A stretch of DNA of 64,000 nt from Arthrobacter caoxuetaonis (lineage in GTDB: Bacteria > Actinomycetota > Actinomycetes > Actinomycetales > Micrococcaceae). Where the stretch lies: the NCBI RefSeq assembly GCF_023921125.1, contig NZ_CP099466.1, positions 1,426,001 to 1,490,000 on the forward strand, read 5' to 3'. Made by a program: the position numbers and the translations under genes. The notes beneath the pieces are model-generated. The model was not told the origin of the DNA. It searched no databases and was given only the letters and a program-made list of their open reading frames with translations. The first letter of the stretch is position 1. The number at the start of each line of letters is the position of its first letter. This document shows, piece after piece, positions 50,102-60,512 of this stretch.

Positions 50102-51334
50102 GTGGGAACAGAGCCGGAAGCAGTTCAGGCACACCGCGACTGCACCATCATGCACGTGGATATGGATGCCTTCTACGTCTCCGTCGAGCTGCTCCGGCGC
50201 CCGGACCTTGTTGGTGTTCCGGTCATCGTCGGCGGTCTCGGCGGACGGTCGGTCGTGCTCTCAGCTTCCTATGAGGCCCGGCGGTACGGGGTGCGCTCTG
50301 CCATGCCCATGGCCACGGCCCGCCGCCTGTGTCCCCAGGCGCAGGTCCTCGAGCCGCACCAGGACGTCTACCGCCGCGTCTCCGCGCGGCTGATGGAGAT
50401 CTTCGAATCCATCACACCGCTGGTCGAACCCCTCAGTGTGGACGAGGCGTTCCTGGACATAGCCGGTTCCATGCGGCGTCTCGGACCGCCGCGTACGATC
50501 GGCGAACTCATCAGGACGCGGGTCCGCACGGAACTTGGCATCACGGCAAGCGTAGGGATCGCCTCGACAAAGTTCGTTGCCAAGATAGCCTCCACGCGTT
50601 CCAAGCCGGACGGGCTGCTGCTGGTTCCCAAGGACGGGACCATTTCCTTCCTGCATGCCCTCGACGTGTCAGCGCTGTGGGGCGTCGGCGCCAAGACCCG
50701 GGAAGCACTGGCCCGGGTGGGCATTTCGACCGTGGCCGACGTCGCGAACACGCCCCCGGCAGTCCTCCAGCGTCTCCTGGGTGCAACGGGCCTGCACGTC
50801 CATGAGCTGTCCTGGGGGCGCGACCCGCGCGCCGTGACACCCGTCCGCGTAGAGAAGAGCATTGGCGCTGAGGAGACATTCGCGACCGACGTCGATGACG
50901 ACGAGGCCCTGGAAACCGAACTCCTCAGGCTGGCGCACCGCACCGCCGCCCGGATGCGCAGCGCAGGCCTGCAGTGCCGTTCCGTGTCGCTGAAGCTGCG
51001 CTACGCGGATTTCTCCACGCTCACCCGCACCCGCACGCTTGCCGAACCTGTCGACAGTGCACAGCTGCTCTACGAGGCGGTCCGGGGCCTGCTTGCCGGA
51101 CTGGGCCGGCGTCCCATGAGCGTCCGCCTGGTGGGGCTGAGGGCTGAGCACCTGGAGTCTGCAGAAGGCGCGGCGCAGCAACTGACCCTGGATGGCAGGG
51201 ACGACAACTGGCGCTCCGCGGAAGACGCACTGGACCGGATCAACCGTCGCTTTGGAAACGGCGGGATCATGCCTGCGCGGCTGCTGCGCCCGGAGAACCA
51301 GGAGACCAGGCGTACCGGGGACAAGCATGCGTAG
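50102..51334 (+). CDS. dinB: DNA polymerase IV (Y family)
   Basis: A 410-residue translesion polymerase without proofreading. The catalytic acids are in IMHVDMDAFYVSVELLRRPD (residues about 17-36) and SVDEAFLDIAGS near 115. Fingers and palm follow, then a helix-hairpin-helix region LHALDVSALWGVGAKTREAL near 185-205 and the little-finger domain. The tail lacks a clear QxxLF clamp motif, though QQLTLDG near 364 could serve. Start GTG 50102; no ATG fits. No LexA box is visible upstream, so SOS control is not supported here. Confidence 0.9.
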   Translation: MGTEPEAVQAHRDCTIMHVDMDAFYVSVELLRRPDLVGVPVIVGGLGGRSVVLSASYEARRYGVRSAMPMATARRLCPQAQVLEPHQDVYRRVSARLMEIFESITPLVEPLSVDEAFLDIAGSMRRLGPPRTIGELIRTRVRTELGITASVGIASTKFVAKIASTRSKPDGLLLVPKDGTISFLHALDVSALWGVGAKTREALARVGISTVADVANTPPAVLQRLLGATGLHVHELSWGRDPRAVTPVRVEKSIGAEETFATDVDDDEALETELLRLAHRTAARMRSAGLQCRSVSLKLRYADFSTLTRTRTLAEPVDSAQLLYEAVRGLLAGLGRRPMSVRLVGLRAEHLESAEGAAQQLTLDGRDDNWRSAEDALDRINRRFGNGGIMPARLLRPENQETRRTGDKHA

Positions 51335-51472
51335 GCGCGGCTTTCCCCCGGCCCGAATGCAATCTATCCTTGTCCTAAGTGCAGATCAGCGTCGAAACCT
51401 CCGCGGGAACCACCACCACGCCGGGTTCGTTGCTAGGTTTACAGGGCACATTTGGATCCCAAGGAGACAGTA

Positions 51473-51856
51473 ATGGCACTCTCAGAACACGAGCAGCGCT
51501 TGCTTGACCAGCTGGAGCAGCAATTACACGCCGAAGACCCGAAATTCGCCAACTCCATGGCGTCATCGGGCGGCCGTGGAGTGTCGACCCGGCGCATCGT
51601 GCTGGGCGCGCTCGTGGCAGTCGCGGGAATAGCAGTACTGATCCTGGGGATATCACTGCAGAGTCCGTTCAACATCCTGGTCGGCATCCTCGGATTCGTC
51701 GTCATGGGTGCCGGCATGTACTACGCGACCACCAAGGGCAAAAAGGCCGAGTCGACGCCGGTTCCTACAGGAAGAAAAGAACGTGAAGCTGCTCCGCGCG
51801 GGTTCATGAGCAATCTCGAGAACAAATGGGACGAGCGCAAGCGGGACCAGCCCTAG
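51473..51856 (+). CDS. DUF3040 family membrane protein
   Basis: A 127-residue small membrane protein found in Actinobacteria. The family opening MALSEHEQRLLDQLEQQLHA is followed by two membrane segments (about residues 43-62 and 68-87) and a basic tail. AAGGAGA precedes the ATG by seven bases. It lies just before the division cluster, as in many relatives, but ends in its own terminator. Function is unknown; a link to cell-envelope growth is only suggested by place. Confidence 0.88.
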   Translation: MALSEHEQRLLDQLEQQLHAEDPKFANSMASSGGRGVSTRRIVLGALVAVAGIAVLILGISLQSPFNILVGILGFVVMGAGMYYATTKGKKAESTPVPTGRKEREAAPRGFMSNLENKWDERKRDQP

Positions 51857-51894
51857 GGGCCCCACTTTCCTCCCCAAGGTTCCACAAGGACCGG

Positions 51895-51923
51895 AAAAGA
51901 CCCGCTGAGGCGGGTCTTTTTTT
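51895..51923 (+). terminator. Terminator before the division cluster
   Basis: An 11-bp stem (51895-51905 with 51910-51920) with a TGAG loop runs into a total of seven T. It isolates mraZ from upstream transcription. Confidence 0.9.
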
Positions 51924-52036
51924 GTGTCCAGGGTCCGGCGGCCGCCGTTTCCCTCCACCGGGTCTCCCCGCCCGGCATCCCTCGGCAGTGCTGGGAACCC
52001 GGGGTGCGACGCGCCCAAAAACGTTATCGAATTGCG

Positions 52037-52068
52037 TTGACTGTGGAGGGAAGTGGAGTAAAGTGGGG
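52037..52068 (+). promoter_or_regulatory. mraZ promoter with three MraZ boxes
   Basis: TTGACT (52037-52042), 16 bases and TAAAGT (52059-52064) form the promoter. GTGGAG, GTGGAG and GTGGGG stand at 52043, 52053 and 52063, exactly 10 bp apart, the repeated-box design bound by MraZ rings in other bacteria. Binding would cover the -10 box, so autorepression is expected. Confidence 0.8.
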
Positions 52069-52131
52069 GGCGTAAGAGGGTAGGGGCAGTGCAGGAGGGG
52101 ACAATCTCCCGAATCGGACAGGTGGTGGCTG

Positions 52132-52563
52132 GTGTTCCTCGGAACTCATTCACCGCGCCTGGACGAGAAGGGCAGGCTCATCCTTCCCGCCAAGTTCCGT
52201 GACGAGCTGGCCGACGGGCTGGTTCTGACGCGGGGCCAGGAACGCTGTATCTACGTCTTCAGCCAGAAAGAGTTCGAAAAGGTCCACGAGCAGATGAGGC
52301 AGGCACCCCTGTCTTCACGCCAGGCCCGTGACTACATTCGCGTTTTCCTGTCTGGAGCCTCAGACGAAGTTCCGGACAAGCAGGGACGGGTCACCATTCC
52401 GCCGGCCCTGCGCTCGTATGCCGGGCTCGGTCGTGAACTCGCCGTCATTGGCGCTGGCACCCGGGCCGAGATCTGGGACGCCGCAGCATGGCAGGAGTAC
52501 CTGGAGGAGAAGGAAAACGCATTCTCGGAGACGGATGAAGACGCGTTTCCCGGATTCCTCTGA
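52132..52563 (+). CDS. mraZ: Transcriptional regulator MraZ
   Basis: A 143-residue AbrB-like protein with two MraZ half-domains. The first is [20 protein letters not shown] (residues 2-21) with the DxxGR core, and the second is [20 protein letters not shown] near 80-99. Octamers bind the repeats upstream and repress the mra/dcw operon. GTG start after AGGTGG. It is the first gene of the cluster; a 204-base gap without a gene separates it from rsmH. Confidence 0.95.
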   Translation: MFLGTHSPRLDEKGRLILPAKFRDELADGLVLTRGQERCIYVFSQKEFEKVHEQMRQAPLSSRQARDYIRVFLSGASDEVPDKQGRVTIPPALRSYAGLGRELAVIGAGTRAEIWDAAAWQEYLEEKENAFSETDEDAFPGFL

Positions 52564-52767
52564 CCGTTGCACAGCAGGAAAATAAGTACAGCACCACCAA
52601 GGAAGACCCAGACCGGGAAGCCGGCGGGATCTTGAACGAGATCTCCAGCCGCCCCGCGGAGTCCTCCTGGCTCACCTTCCCCGGAGCCAGGCTGACAACG
52701 TGAGGCGCGGATGGGGATCTGGTCCAAGAACCCGCCGCATCCTGCCAGCAGCGGAAGGAGAGACCAC

Positions 52768-53766
52768 ATGACTGAAGAACGACCCACGGAAGACCGGCAT
52801 ATCCCGGTCCTGCGTGACCGCTGCATCAACCTCCTGGCTCCCGCTATCGAAGCGGCGGAAGCCGCGGGCCGCACCGCCGTCGTCGTTGATGCCACCTTGG
52901 GCATGGGTGGACACACCGAGTCCATGCTGGAGCGCTTCCCCAAGCTCCATGTCATCGGCATTGACCGCGACCAGCAGGCCCTTGCGCTGGCAGGGGAGCG
53001 CCTTGCCGCCTACCAGGACCGCACTGACCTGGTCCACGCGGTCTATGACGAAATCGCCGACGTTGTCGAGGACCTTGGCTTCGCTTCAATCGACGGGGCA
53101 CTGTTCGACCTCGGCGTGTCTTCCATGCAGCTTGACGAGCGTGACCGCGGATTTGCCTATTCATATGACGCGCCTCTGGACATGCGGATGGACACCAGCC
53201 GCGGCCGCACCGCTGCGGAAATCGTCAATACCTATGGCGAAGCGGAACTGGTCTCGATCATCCGCCGCTGGGGCGAGGAAAAGTTCGCGGGCCGCATCGC
53301 GTCCGCCATCGTTGCAGCACGGGCAAAGCAGCCTTTCACCACGACCGGCGAACTGGTCGAGGCGATCCGCTCCGTCGTCCCCGCTGCGGCAGCGCGCACC
53401 GGCGGGCATCCTGCCAAGCGCACCTTCCAGGCGCTGCGCATCGAGGTCAACGAGGAACTGGACGTCCTTGAACGCGCCATTCCTTCTGCGTTGTCCGTCC
53501 TGGGTGTTGGCGGGCGCATCGTCGTGATGTCCTACCACTCGCTGGAGGACCGCATTGTCAAAGACATTTTCGCAGCCGGCTCACGGTCCTCAGCTCCCAA
53601 GGGATTCCCCGTGGAGCTTGAGGAGCACAAAGCCCAGCTGAAGCGGCTGACCAAGGGGACAGAGGTTCCCACGGAGCAGGAAATTGCAGAGAACCCGCGG
53701 GCGGCTTCGGCCAAGCTGCGGGCTGTTGAACGGATTCGCGCAACCATGGATGGGGCACGGTCATGA
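52768..53766 (+). CDS. rsmH: 16S rRNA (cytosine1402-N4)-methyltransferase
   Basis: A 332-residue SAM-dependent enzyme methylating C1402 of 16S rRNA near the P site. [20 protein letters not shown] opens the protein. [15 protein letters not shown] (residues about 38-52) is the SAM loop. [20 protein letters not shown] (about 110-129) and [16 protein letters not shown] (about 254-269) are RsmH marks. GGAAGGAGAG precedes ATG 52768. The stop overlaps ftsL (ATGA). Confidence 0.95.
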   Translation: MTEERPTEDRHIPVLRDRCINLLAPAIEAAEAAGRTAVVVDATLGMGGHTESMLERFPKLHVIGIDRDQQALALAGERLAAYQDRTDLVHAVYDEIADVVEDLGFASIDGALFDLGVSSMQLDERDRGFAYSYDAPLDMRMDTSRGRTAAEIVNTYGEAELVSIIRRWGEEKFAGRIASAIVAARAKQPFTTTGELVEAIRSVVPAAAARTGGHPAKRTFQALRIEVNEELDVLERAIPSALSVLGVGGRIVVMSYHSLEDRIVKDIFAAGSRSSAPKGFPVELEEHKAQLKRLTKGTEVPTEQEIAENPRAASAKLRAVERIRATMDGARS

Positions 53767-54446
53767 CCGAACGCACAGGCCGGCGGCGTCCGGCCATGCC
53801 GCTGCAGGCGGTCCAGGGCAACCTGGCACGGAAGGTCCAGTGGGAAGCTCCGCAGCCGGAAGCCCCCGCTCCGCGCCGCCGTACTCCGCTGGCACTGGTG
53901 CCGGCCGCAGCCCGCCGACGCCGGGTTCCGGTAGCAGCCCTGTGCTTTGCCGCGCTGGCCGTGGGTCTGGCAGCCGTGCTGGTGCTGAACATCTCCGTCT
54001 CCAGCGGCCAGTACCAGCTGGTGCAGCTGCAGAACCAGCGCACCGAGCTGGCGCAGAAGAACGAGGCACTGACCCAGCAGGTCGAGAACCACATGGCACC
54101 CCAGGTGCTGGCGGCTGCCGCGTCCGACCTCGGCATGGTTGTTTCACCCTCGTTCGGTACTATCGACCTGCAGACGCTGGCAGTGGACGGAAGCCCTGAA
54201 CCGGCCAAGGACGGCGCCAGGCCCGAGTCGCTTCTGGGTCTGCCGCAGGTGCTGACCCAGCCGGTGACACCGGCCCAGCCTGCTGCGGCTGAACCGGAGA
54301 AGAATGTCCGGGCGGCCGAGGAGAAGGCAGATAACATCCCTGCTGCAGCTGAGTCCGCCGAGGAAGCGGTCCCGGCTCCGGCGCCTGCGGAAGAAGACCT
54401 AAACGGCGGCACCATACCGGCGCCAAGCCAGAGAAGCGGCCAGTAG
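53763..54446 (+). CDS. ftsL: FtsL-like divisome protein
   Basis: A 227-residue bitopic protein at the ftsL position. A basic N-terminal cytoplasmic part (1-55) is followed by one membrane helix ([19 protein letters not shown], about 58-76). A short coiled coil comes next, with [20 protein letters not shown] near 86-105. The last 90 residues are Ala/Pro/Glu-rich and unlike most FtsL proteins, which are about 100-150 long. FtsL with FtsB scaffolds and activates FtsQLB-FtsWI at the septum. Overlaps rsmH by four bases. Confidence 0.85.
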   Translation: MTERTGRRRPAMPLQAVQGNLARKVQWEAPQPEAPAPRRRTPLALVPAAARRRRVPVAALCFAALAVGLAAVLVLNISVSSGQYQLVQLQNQRTELAQKNEALTQQVENHMAPQVLAAAASDLGMVVSPSFGTIDLQTLAVDGSPEPAKDGARPESLLGLPQVLTQPVTPAQPAAAEPEKNVRAAEEKADNIPAAAESAEEAVPAPAPAEEDLNGGTIPAPSQRSGQ

Positions 54447-54473
54447 CCCACTTACCACCTACGAGGAAACGTT

Positions 54474-56264
54474 GTGGCAAAAGCACAGACTCCGGCCCCG
54501 GAGGACCACAGGGTGTCCCTCGTCAGCCGGCGGCTCCGCGCCGGCATGATCATTGCGCTGGCTCTGCTCATGGTCCTCGGCGTCCGCCTCTTCCAGGTCC
54601 AGGGCCTGGATCCCGGGGGTATGGCCGACGCCGCTGTCGCCAACCGGCTGGTAACAGTCGGGGTTCCGGCCCTTCGCGGCGGAATCCTTGACGCGAACGG
54701 CAATTACCTGGCACGCAGCGTCGAACGTTTCGACATAGTGGTGGACCAGCGGCTTTCCCTTGCCTACGACGAGGAGGAGTACCAGCGCCGGACTCCTGAA
54801 GGGGATTGGGAGGACGTCACCTTCGACGAAGCTTTCCGTGAACTCTCCGCCATCCTGGGCCAGGACGCCGCCACCCTGCGGGGTTCGATCCTGGGTGAGA
54901 AGGGATTCAACTTCGTTGCCAAGACCGTAACCCCCGAAGTGCGGGACAAAGTCCTTGCCGTCAAGTTCCCCGGTGTCTACGCGGACCGGACCACCCTGAG
55001 GACCTACCCCTCCGGTGCCGTCGCAGGTTCAATCGTCGGCTTCCTCGGCACGGAAGGTCCCCAGGAGGGCCTGGAACTCACCCAGGACGGGATCCTGGCA
55101 GGCAAAGCCGGAAGCAAGACCTACGAAATCGGCGGCGACGGCATCCGGATTCCGTATGCGACCCATGAGGACGAACCCGTTCAGGACGGTGAGTCGATCA
55201 AGCTCACCATTGACCAGGACCTGCAGTGGTTCTCCCAGCAGGCCATTGCTGCCCAGGTCCGGGACTACAACGCGGACTGGGGCAACGTCGTCGTGGTGGA
55301 AGTAGAGACCGGCAACGTGATCGCCATGGCCGAATCCACCACCGTCGATCCGAACAACCCGGGCGCCACGGAGGCCGAGTCCCGCAAGGCCCGTTCCGTC
55401 ACGGACTTCTTCGAACCGGGTTCCACGACCAAGGTCATCACCATGGCAGCAGCCATCGAAGAGGGCCTCATCACCCCCACCTCGCAGTTCAAGATTGACT
55501 CCACGTACACGATCGACGGACAGACCTTCAAAGATGCCTTCGACCACGGAACGGTGCAGATGACTGCGTCCGGCATTCTGGCGAAGTCCATGAACACCGG
55601 AACCGTCATGGTCGGGCAGCAGCTCACACCGCAGCAGCGCTACGACTGGCTCCGCAAGTTCGGGATCGGCACCGCACTGAATACCGGGCTCAACGGTGAG
55701 ACACCGGGCCTGCTGCCCAAGCCGGAGAACTGGGACACCCGCCAGCAGTACACCGTCCTGTTTGGGCAGGGCCTGACCCAGACAGCACTGCACACGGCAA
55801 TGGTGTACCAGACCATCGCCAACGACGGCGTCCGGCTGCCGCCGCGGCTGGTGGATTCGCGGATAGACGCCGAAGGCGTGGAGCATCCCGTGGAACGCGG
55901 CTCCGGAACCCGGGTGGTCTCCGAGAAGACTGCCGCCGAGGTCCAGCGCATGCTGGAAACCGTCACGGTGGAAGGCTCCGGTGCCTCCGGTGCGCTGGAG
56001 AAGTACCGGGTGGGTGCCAAGACCGGAACGGCAGAGGCCCCCGGGCCCAACGGAGGTTACGACGGCTACACGGTCTCCTATGCTGGAATTGCACCAATGG
56101 ATGACCCGAAGTACGTCGCGGTGGTAACCCTGCAGCGGCCCAAGGGCGACCTTTTCTACATTGAACCCGGCAAGACTTTCCAGAAGGTCATGGAACAGGT
56201 CCTGACAACCAACAACGTCGCTCCCTCCACCGGGGAGCCGGATATCTACCCCATCGAGTACTAA
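54474..56264 (+). CDS. ftsI: Division penicillin-binding protein FtsI (PBP3)
   Basis: A 596-residue class B transpeptidase cross-linking septal peptidoglycan. One membrane helix near residues 22-42 anchors it. The dimerisation domain includes VPALRGGILDANGNYLARSV (about 62-81). The transpeptidase domain has the active Ser in FEPGSTTKV (about 311-319), SMN near 373 and KTGTAE near 519. The GTG start follows ACGAGGAA. It works with FtsW, encoded later in the same operon. Confidence 0.95.
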   Translation: MAKAQTPAPEDHRVSLVSRRLRAGMIIALALLMVLGVRLFQVQGLDPGGMADAAVANRLVTVGVPALRGGILDANGNYLARSVERFDIVVDQRLSLAYDEEEYQRRTPEGDWEDVTFDEAFRELSAILGQDAATLRGSILGEKGFNFVAKTVTPEVRDKVLAVKFPGVYADRTTLRTYPSGAVAGSIVGFLGTEGPQEGLELTQDGILAGKAGSKTYEIGGDGIRIPYATHEDEPVQDGESIKLTIDQDLQWFSQQAIAAQVRDYNADWGNVVVVEVETGNVIAMAESTTVDPNNPGATEAESRKARSVTDFFEPGSTTKVITMAAAIEEGLITPTSQFKIDSTYTIDGQTFKDAFDHGTVQMTASGILAKSMNTGTVMVGQQLTPQQRYDWLRKFGIGTALNTGLNGETPGLLPKPENWDTRQQYTVLFGQGLTQTALHTAMVYQTIANDGVRLPPRLVDSRIDAEGVEHPVERGSGTRVVSEKTAAEVQRMLETVTVEGSGASGALEKYRVGAKTGTAEAPGPNGGYDGYTVSYAGIAPMDDPKYVAVVTLQRPKGDLFYIEPGKTFQKVMEQVLTTNNVAPSTGEPDIYPIEY

Positions 56265-56280
56265 AAGCTGGAGCAGTGCA

Positions 56281-57906
56281 GTGCCACAAAGCAAAATTCA
56301 GCGCGCCGGAAACGGCATGCGCCCTGAGCGGGTCAGTCCGGTCACCCTGGGCGATGCCGCGGCAGCGCTTCCCCCGGGTGCGCCGGCCATCACGGCTGCG
56401 CCCGGAACGGGCACTGAGGCCTGGGGCACCAGGGTCACCGGGATCAGCATCAATTCCCGCGAGATTGCCCCGGGGGACCTCTACCTCGCCTTGCCCGGTG
56501 CCCGCCACCACGGTGCGGCTTTCGCCTCGAAGGCGGCCGTTGCCGGCGCCGCTGCCGTCCTGACGGACCCCGCCGGGCTCTCCCAGCTGGGCAAGTCCGG
56601 GTTGCCGGTCTTTGTGGCTGAGGATATCCGGCGGCTGGTCGGCCCGTTGTCCGCGGCGGTGTTCAACAGCCAGCCCCGGGACGGATCCGCGCCGGTGCTC
56701 TTCGGCGTCACGGGAACCAACGGCAAGACCACCACTACGTACTTCATCAACTCACTGCTCCAGGCACTCGGCCAGAGAACCGGCCTGATCGGAACCATCG
56801 AGATCCTGGCCGGAGGCGAAGCCATCCCCAGCGTCCTGACCACGCCGGAGTCCCCGCAGGTCCATGGCCTGCTGGCCCTGATGCGTGAGCGGAAGCTGGA
56901 TGCCGCCGCCATGGAGGTCTCCTCCCATGCCATTTCCTACCGCAGGGTGGACGGCGTGGTCTTCGACGTCGCCGGCTTTACCAACCTCACCCAGGACCAC
57001 CTGGACCTTCACGGGTCCATGGAGGACTACTTCGACGCCAAAGCCGCCCTCTTCCATGCTGACCGGTGCAGGCGCGCCGTGGTCACTGTCGACGACGGCT
57101 GGGGCCGCCAAATGGCGGCCGCTGCGGGGGAGCGCGGGGTGACCCTGCTGACCACCGGAGAGGCAGGCAGCGCCGACTGGCAGGTCCGCGGGATAACGCG
57201 CGAGGGGCTGGGACATGCCTTCGAGCTCGTGCCGGCGGAGGGCAAGCCGCTGCGGGTCCGCACCGGATTGCCCGGTGCCTTCAACGTCTCCAACGCCGCG
57301 CTGGCGCTGACCATGGTCCTCCAAACGGGAATCCCGGCCGAAACGATGCAGCGCGTGCTGGACGAGCATGATCCGTTCACCGTTGAGGTTCCCGGGCGCA
57401 TGCAGCTCATCAGCGAGGCACCGGCGTCCATTGTGGACTTTGCCCACAACCCTGACGCGCTCACCCGCACGCTGGAATCCGTGCGGCGCCCCCAGGGCCG
57501 CGTGATCGTGGTCTTTGGTGCCACCGGTGAACGCGACCAGACCAAGCGCCCCCTGATGGGAGCCATAGCCGCCCGCCTGGCCGACGTGGTGATTGTCACG
57601 GACGACGACCCCCACGACGAGGATGAAGCCGCGATTCGGGCCGATGTCCTGCGGGGTGCGCGCGGTGCAGCGGAGACTGGCCAGGGACGGTGCGAAGTCC
57701 TTGAGGTTGCGCCGCGTGCCGCCGCCATTGCCCGCGCCGTAGAGCTTGCCCGCCCGGAAGACACCGTGCTGGTGGCCGGCCGCGGCCACGAGGTCTGGCA
57801 GGAAGTCAAGGGAGTGAACCTGGCCCTGGATGACAGGGTGGAACTGCGCACTGCACTGGAAACTGCCGGATTCACGGTGCTTTCCGGGGACGGGGTAGAG
57901 TCCTAA
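56281..57906 (+). CDS. murE: UDP-MurNAc-tripeptide synthetase MurE (L-lysine-type motif)
   Basis: A 541-residue Mur ligase adding the third amino acid to UDP-MurNAc-L-Ala-D-Glu. The ATP loop is [14 protein letters not shown] (residues about 141-154). The carbamylated-Lys region and DFAHNPDALTRTLESV near 383-398 follow. Where meso-diaminopimelate enzymes have DNPR this protein reads VTDDDPHDEDEAAIR, so Asn is Asp and Arg is His; that speaks for L-lysine, the diamino acid of Arthrobacter walls. Start GTG 56281 after a GGAG. Specificity is inference from the motif. Confidence 0.92.
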   Translation: MPQSKIQRAGNGMRPERVSPVTLGDAAAALPPGAPAITAAPGTGTEAWGTRVTGISINSREIAPGDLYLALPGARHHGAAFASKAAVAGAAAVLTDPAGLSQLGKSGLPVFVAEDIRRLVGPLSAAVFNSQPRDGSAPVLFGVTGTNGKTTTTYFINSLLQALGQRTGLIGTIEILAGGEAIPSVLTTPESPQVHGLLALMRERKLDAAAMEVSSHAISYRRVDGVVFDVAGFTNLTQDHLDLHGSMEDYFDAKAALFHADRCRRAVVTVDDGWGRQMAAAAGERGVTLLTTGEAGSADWQVRGITREGLGHAFELVPAEGKPLRVRTGLPGAFNVSNAALALTMVLQTGIPAETMQRVLDEHDPFTVEVPGRMQLISEAPASIVDFAHNPDALTRTLESVRRPQGRVIVVFGATGERDQTKRPLMGAIAARLADVVIVTDDDPHDEDEAAIRADVLRGARGAAETGQGRCEVLEVAPRAAAIARAVELARPEDTVLVAGRGHEVWQEVKGVNLALDDRVELRTALETAGFTVLSGDGVES

Positions 57907-57912
57907 TTCGTC

Positions 57913-59409
57913 ATGATTGAACTTAATGCAGCCGAAATAGCGGCAATCACGGGCGGTGAGCTGGTGGGGGCCGCAGCGGCCGACCCTTCCATTCCAGTGA
58001 CATCAGCCACGACCGACTCCCGCGAGGTGACAGCCGGATCGCTGTTCATTGCCAAACCCGGAGAATTCTCCGACGGACACCGTTTTGTGGGCCGGGCGTT
58101 CGAATCCGGTGCCACGCTGGCGCTGACGGAACGTCCGGTAACTGACGGCGACGGCACAGTCCATCCCGCCGTCGTGGTACCCGACGCAGTGCTCGCCATG
58201 GGCGCCCTTGCCGCGGAAATCGTCCGCCGGCTGCGTGCCGACGGACCGCTCACGGTCATTGGCATTACCGGCTCGGCCGGCAAGACCACCACGAAGGACC
58301 TGCTCGCCGGCCTGCTGCGCGCACACGGCGAGACCGTGGCTCCGGTGGGCTCCTACAACGGTGAAGTCGGCGTGCCGCTGACGATTTTTTCGGCCGGGTA
58401 CGGCACCCGCTACCTCGTAGTGGAGATGGGTGCCACCGGCGTCGGGCACATCACCTACCTGGCGGATATGGTCCGCCCGGACATTGGCGTCGTGCTCTGC
58501 GTGGGCAGCGCCCACGCCGGCGAGTTCGGCGGGGTGGAGAACATCGCCCGTGCCAAGGGCGAACTGGCTGAGGCCGTTCCTCCCGGCGGGACAGTCGTGC
58601 TCAACGGCGACGACATCCGCGTTGCCGCCATGGACAAGCGCACCACAGCCGACGTCCTGCTCTTCACCTCTTCCACCGACCAGCTCCCCGGGAACCACAG
58701 GGAGCTGCGTGCGGTTGACGCAGAAACCGATTCCCAGGGCCGCCCGGTCTTCACCCTGCGGTTCCCGAACGGGGAGGAACACAGGGTGGAATCAGGCCTG
58801 ATCGGTGCCCACCACACGGCCAACCTGCTTGCCGCTGCCGGCGCTGCTTTTGCCGCCGGGATCGCGCCGGCGGACATCGCCGCCGGCCTCTCCGGGCAAA
58901 AGGCTGCCAGCCGCTGGCGGATGGAACGCACCGACCGGCCCGACGGCGTCACAGTGATCAACGACGCCTACAACGCCAACCCTGAGTCCATGCGTGCCGC
59001 ACTGCGCACGCTGGCCGAACTGGGCCAGGGGCACCGCACCTGGGCTGTCCTCGGCGAAATGCTCGAACTCGGGGCCGACTCGGTGACCGAACACGACGCG
59101 ATCGGCCGCTACGCCGTCCGCCTGAACATCTCCAAACTGATCGTCGTCGGAACCGGCGCCCGTGCCCTGCACACCGGCGCCGTCATGGAGGGGTCGTGGG
59201 GCGACGAATCACAGTTCGTCCAGACTCCCGAAGAAGCGCAGGCCATTCTTGAAGCGTCGCTCCAACCCGGCGACGTCGTCCTCTTTAAGTCTTCCAACGG
59301 AGCCGGACTGCGGTTCCTCGGAGATCGGATTGCCTTGAAAACCCCACTCGAAACTGCTGCCGCCACGGAGCTGTCCGCCGAGAACGCCACGCGGGGTGAG
59401 AACAAGTGA
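57913..59409 (+). CDS. murF: UDP-MurNAc-pentapeptide synthetase MurF
   Basis: A 498-residue ligase that joins D-Ala-D-Ala to the UDP-MurNAc-tripeptide, the last cytoplasmic peptide step. The N-terminal domain has [20 protein letters not shown] (residues about 34-53). The ATP loop is [20 protein letters not shown] (about 116-135). [11 protein letters not shown] and [17 protein letters not shown] near 350-366 are MurF marks. ATG 57913 is six bases after murE. It overlaps mraY by four bases. Confidence 0.95.
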   Translation: MIELNAAEIAAITGGELVGAAAADPSIPVTSATTDSREVTAGSLFIAKPGEFSDGHRFVGRAFESGATLALTERPVTDGDGTVHPAVVVPDAVLAMGALAAEIVRRLRADGPLTVIGITGSAGKTTTKDLLAGLLRAHGETVAPVGSYNGEVGVPLTIFSAGYGTRYLVVEMGATGVGHITYLADMVRPDIGVVLCVGSAHAGEFGGVENIARAKGELAEAVPPGGTVVLNGDDIRVAAMDKRTTADVLLFTSSTDQLPGNHRELRAVDAETDSQGRPVFTLRFPNGEEHRVESGLIGAHHTANLLAAAGAAFAAGIAPADIAAGLSGQKAASRWRMERTDRPDGVTVINDAYNANPESMRAALRTLAELGQGHRTWAVLGEMLELGADSVTEHDAIGRYAVRLNISKLIVVGTGARALHTGAVMEGSWGDESQFVQTPEEAQAILEASLQPGDVVLFKSSNGAGLRFLGDRIALKTPLETAAATELSAENATRGENK

Positions 59410-60512
59410 TTTCCCTCCTGATCGGGTCTTCCCTGGGGCTGGTCCTGGCTTTTGCCGGAACCCCGCTGTTCATCCGTTTCCTGGTCCGCAAGGGCTACGG
59501 ACAGTTCGTCCGTGATGATGGCCCGACGTCGCACCACACCAAGCGCGGTACGCCCACCATGGGCGGGGCGGTAATCGTCGCTTCCGTTGTGGCCTCCTAC
59601 TTCATCACCCATCTCATCAGCAATGCCATCAACCCCACCGGCTTCGGCCCGTCGGCGTCCGGCCTGCTGGTGCTGTTCCTGATGGTGGGAATGGGCCTGG
59701 TCGGCTTCATTGACGACTACACCAAGATTTCCCGGCAGCGCTCCCTGGGCCTGAACGCAAAAGCCAAGATCACGCTGCAGGGACTGGTGGGCGTGGTTTT
59801 CGCAGTCCTGGCACTGCAGTTCCCCGATGAGCGCGGCCTCACCCCGGCGTCGACGAACATTTCCTTTGTCCGCGACACTGCGATCGACCTGGCATTCGCC
59901 GGAACCATCATTGGCGCGATTCTCTTCATCCTCTGGTCCAGCGTGATCATCACCGGTGCCACGAACGGCGTGAACCTGGCCGATGGCCTGGACGGGCTCG
60001 CCGCCGGTGCCTCGGTGCTGGTATTCGGTGCCTATTTCCTGATCGGCATCTGGCAGTCCAACCAGAGCTGCTTTGGCGCCGCGGCCGACAGCGGTGTCTG
60101 TTATGAGGTCCGTGACCCGCTGGACCTGGCGCTCCTGGCCGGCGCCCTGGCGGGAGCCCTCATCGGGTTCCTCTGGTGGAACACCTCTCCGGCGAAGATC
60201 TTCATGGGCGACACCGGATCCCTGGCCCTGGGCGGCGCCATCGCAGCGTTCGCCATCCTCTCCCGGACCGAACTGCTTCTGGTGATCCTCGCCGGCCTGT
60301 TCGTGATCATCTCCGCCTCAGTCATCATCCAGGTGGGATACTTCAAGCTGAGCGGCGGCAAACGGGTGTTCAAGATGGCACCGCTCCAGCACCACTTCGA
60401 ACTCAAGGGCTGGGCAGAGGTGACCGTGGTGGTCCGCTTCTGGATCATCGGCGGGCTGTGCGTCGCCCTTGCCCTCGGACTCTTCTACGCCGATTGGGTG
60501 GCCGGACAATGA
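59406..60512 (+). CDS. mraY: Phospho-MurNAc-pentapeptide translocase MraY
   Basis: A 368-residue membrane enzyme with about ten helices that moves phospho-MurNAc-pentapeptide to undecaprenyl phosphate, giving lipid [19 protein letters not shown] (residues about 38-55) and the catalytic-Asp segment [17 protein letters not shown] (about 100-116) are present. [14 protein letters not shown] near 190-203 and the final [12 protein letters not shown] complete the family marks. The GTG start overlaps the murF end and the stop overlaps murD. Confidence 0.96.
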   Translation: MISLLIGSSLGLVLAFAGTPLFIRFLVRKGYGQFVRDDGPTSHHTKRGTPTMGGAVIVASVVASYFITHLISNAINPTGFGPSASGLLVLFLMVGMGLVGFIDDYTKISRQRSLGLNAKAKITLQGLVGVVFAVLALQFPDERGLTPASTNISFVRDTAIDLAFAGTIIGAILFILWSSVIITGATNGVNLADGLDGLAAGASVLVFGAYFLIGIWQSNQSCFGAAADSGVCYEVRDPLDLALLAGALAGALIGFLWWNTSPAKIFMGDTGSLALGGAIAAFAILSRTELLLVILAGLFVIISASVIIQVGYFKLSGGKRVFKMAPLQHHFELKGWAEVTVVVRFWIIGGLCVALALGLFYADWVAGQ

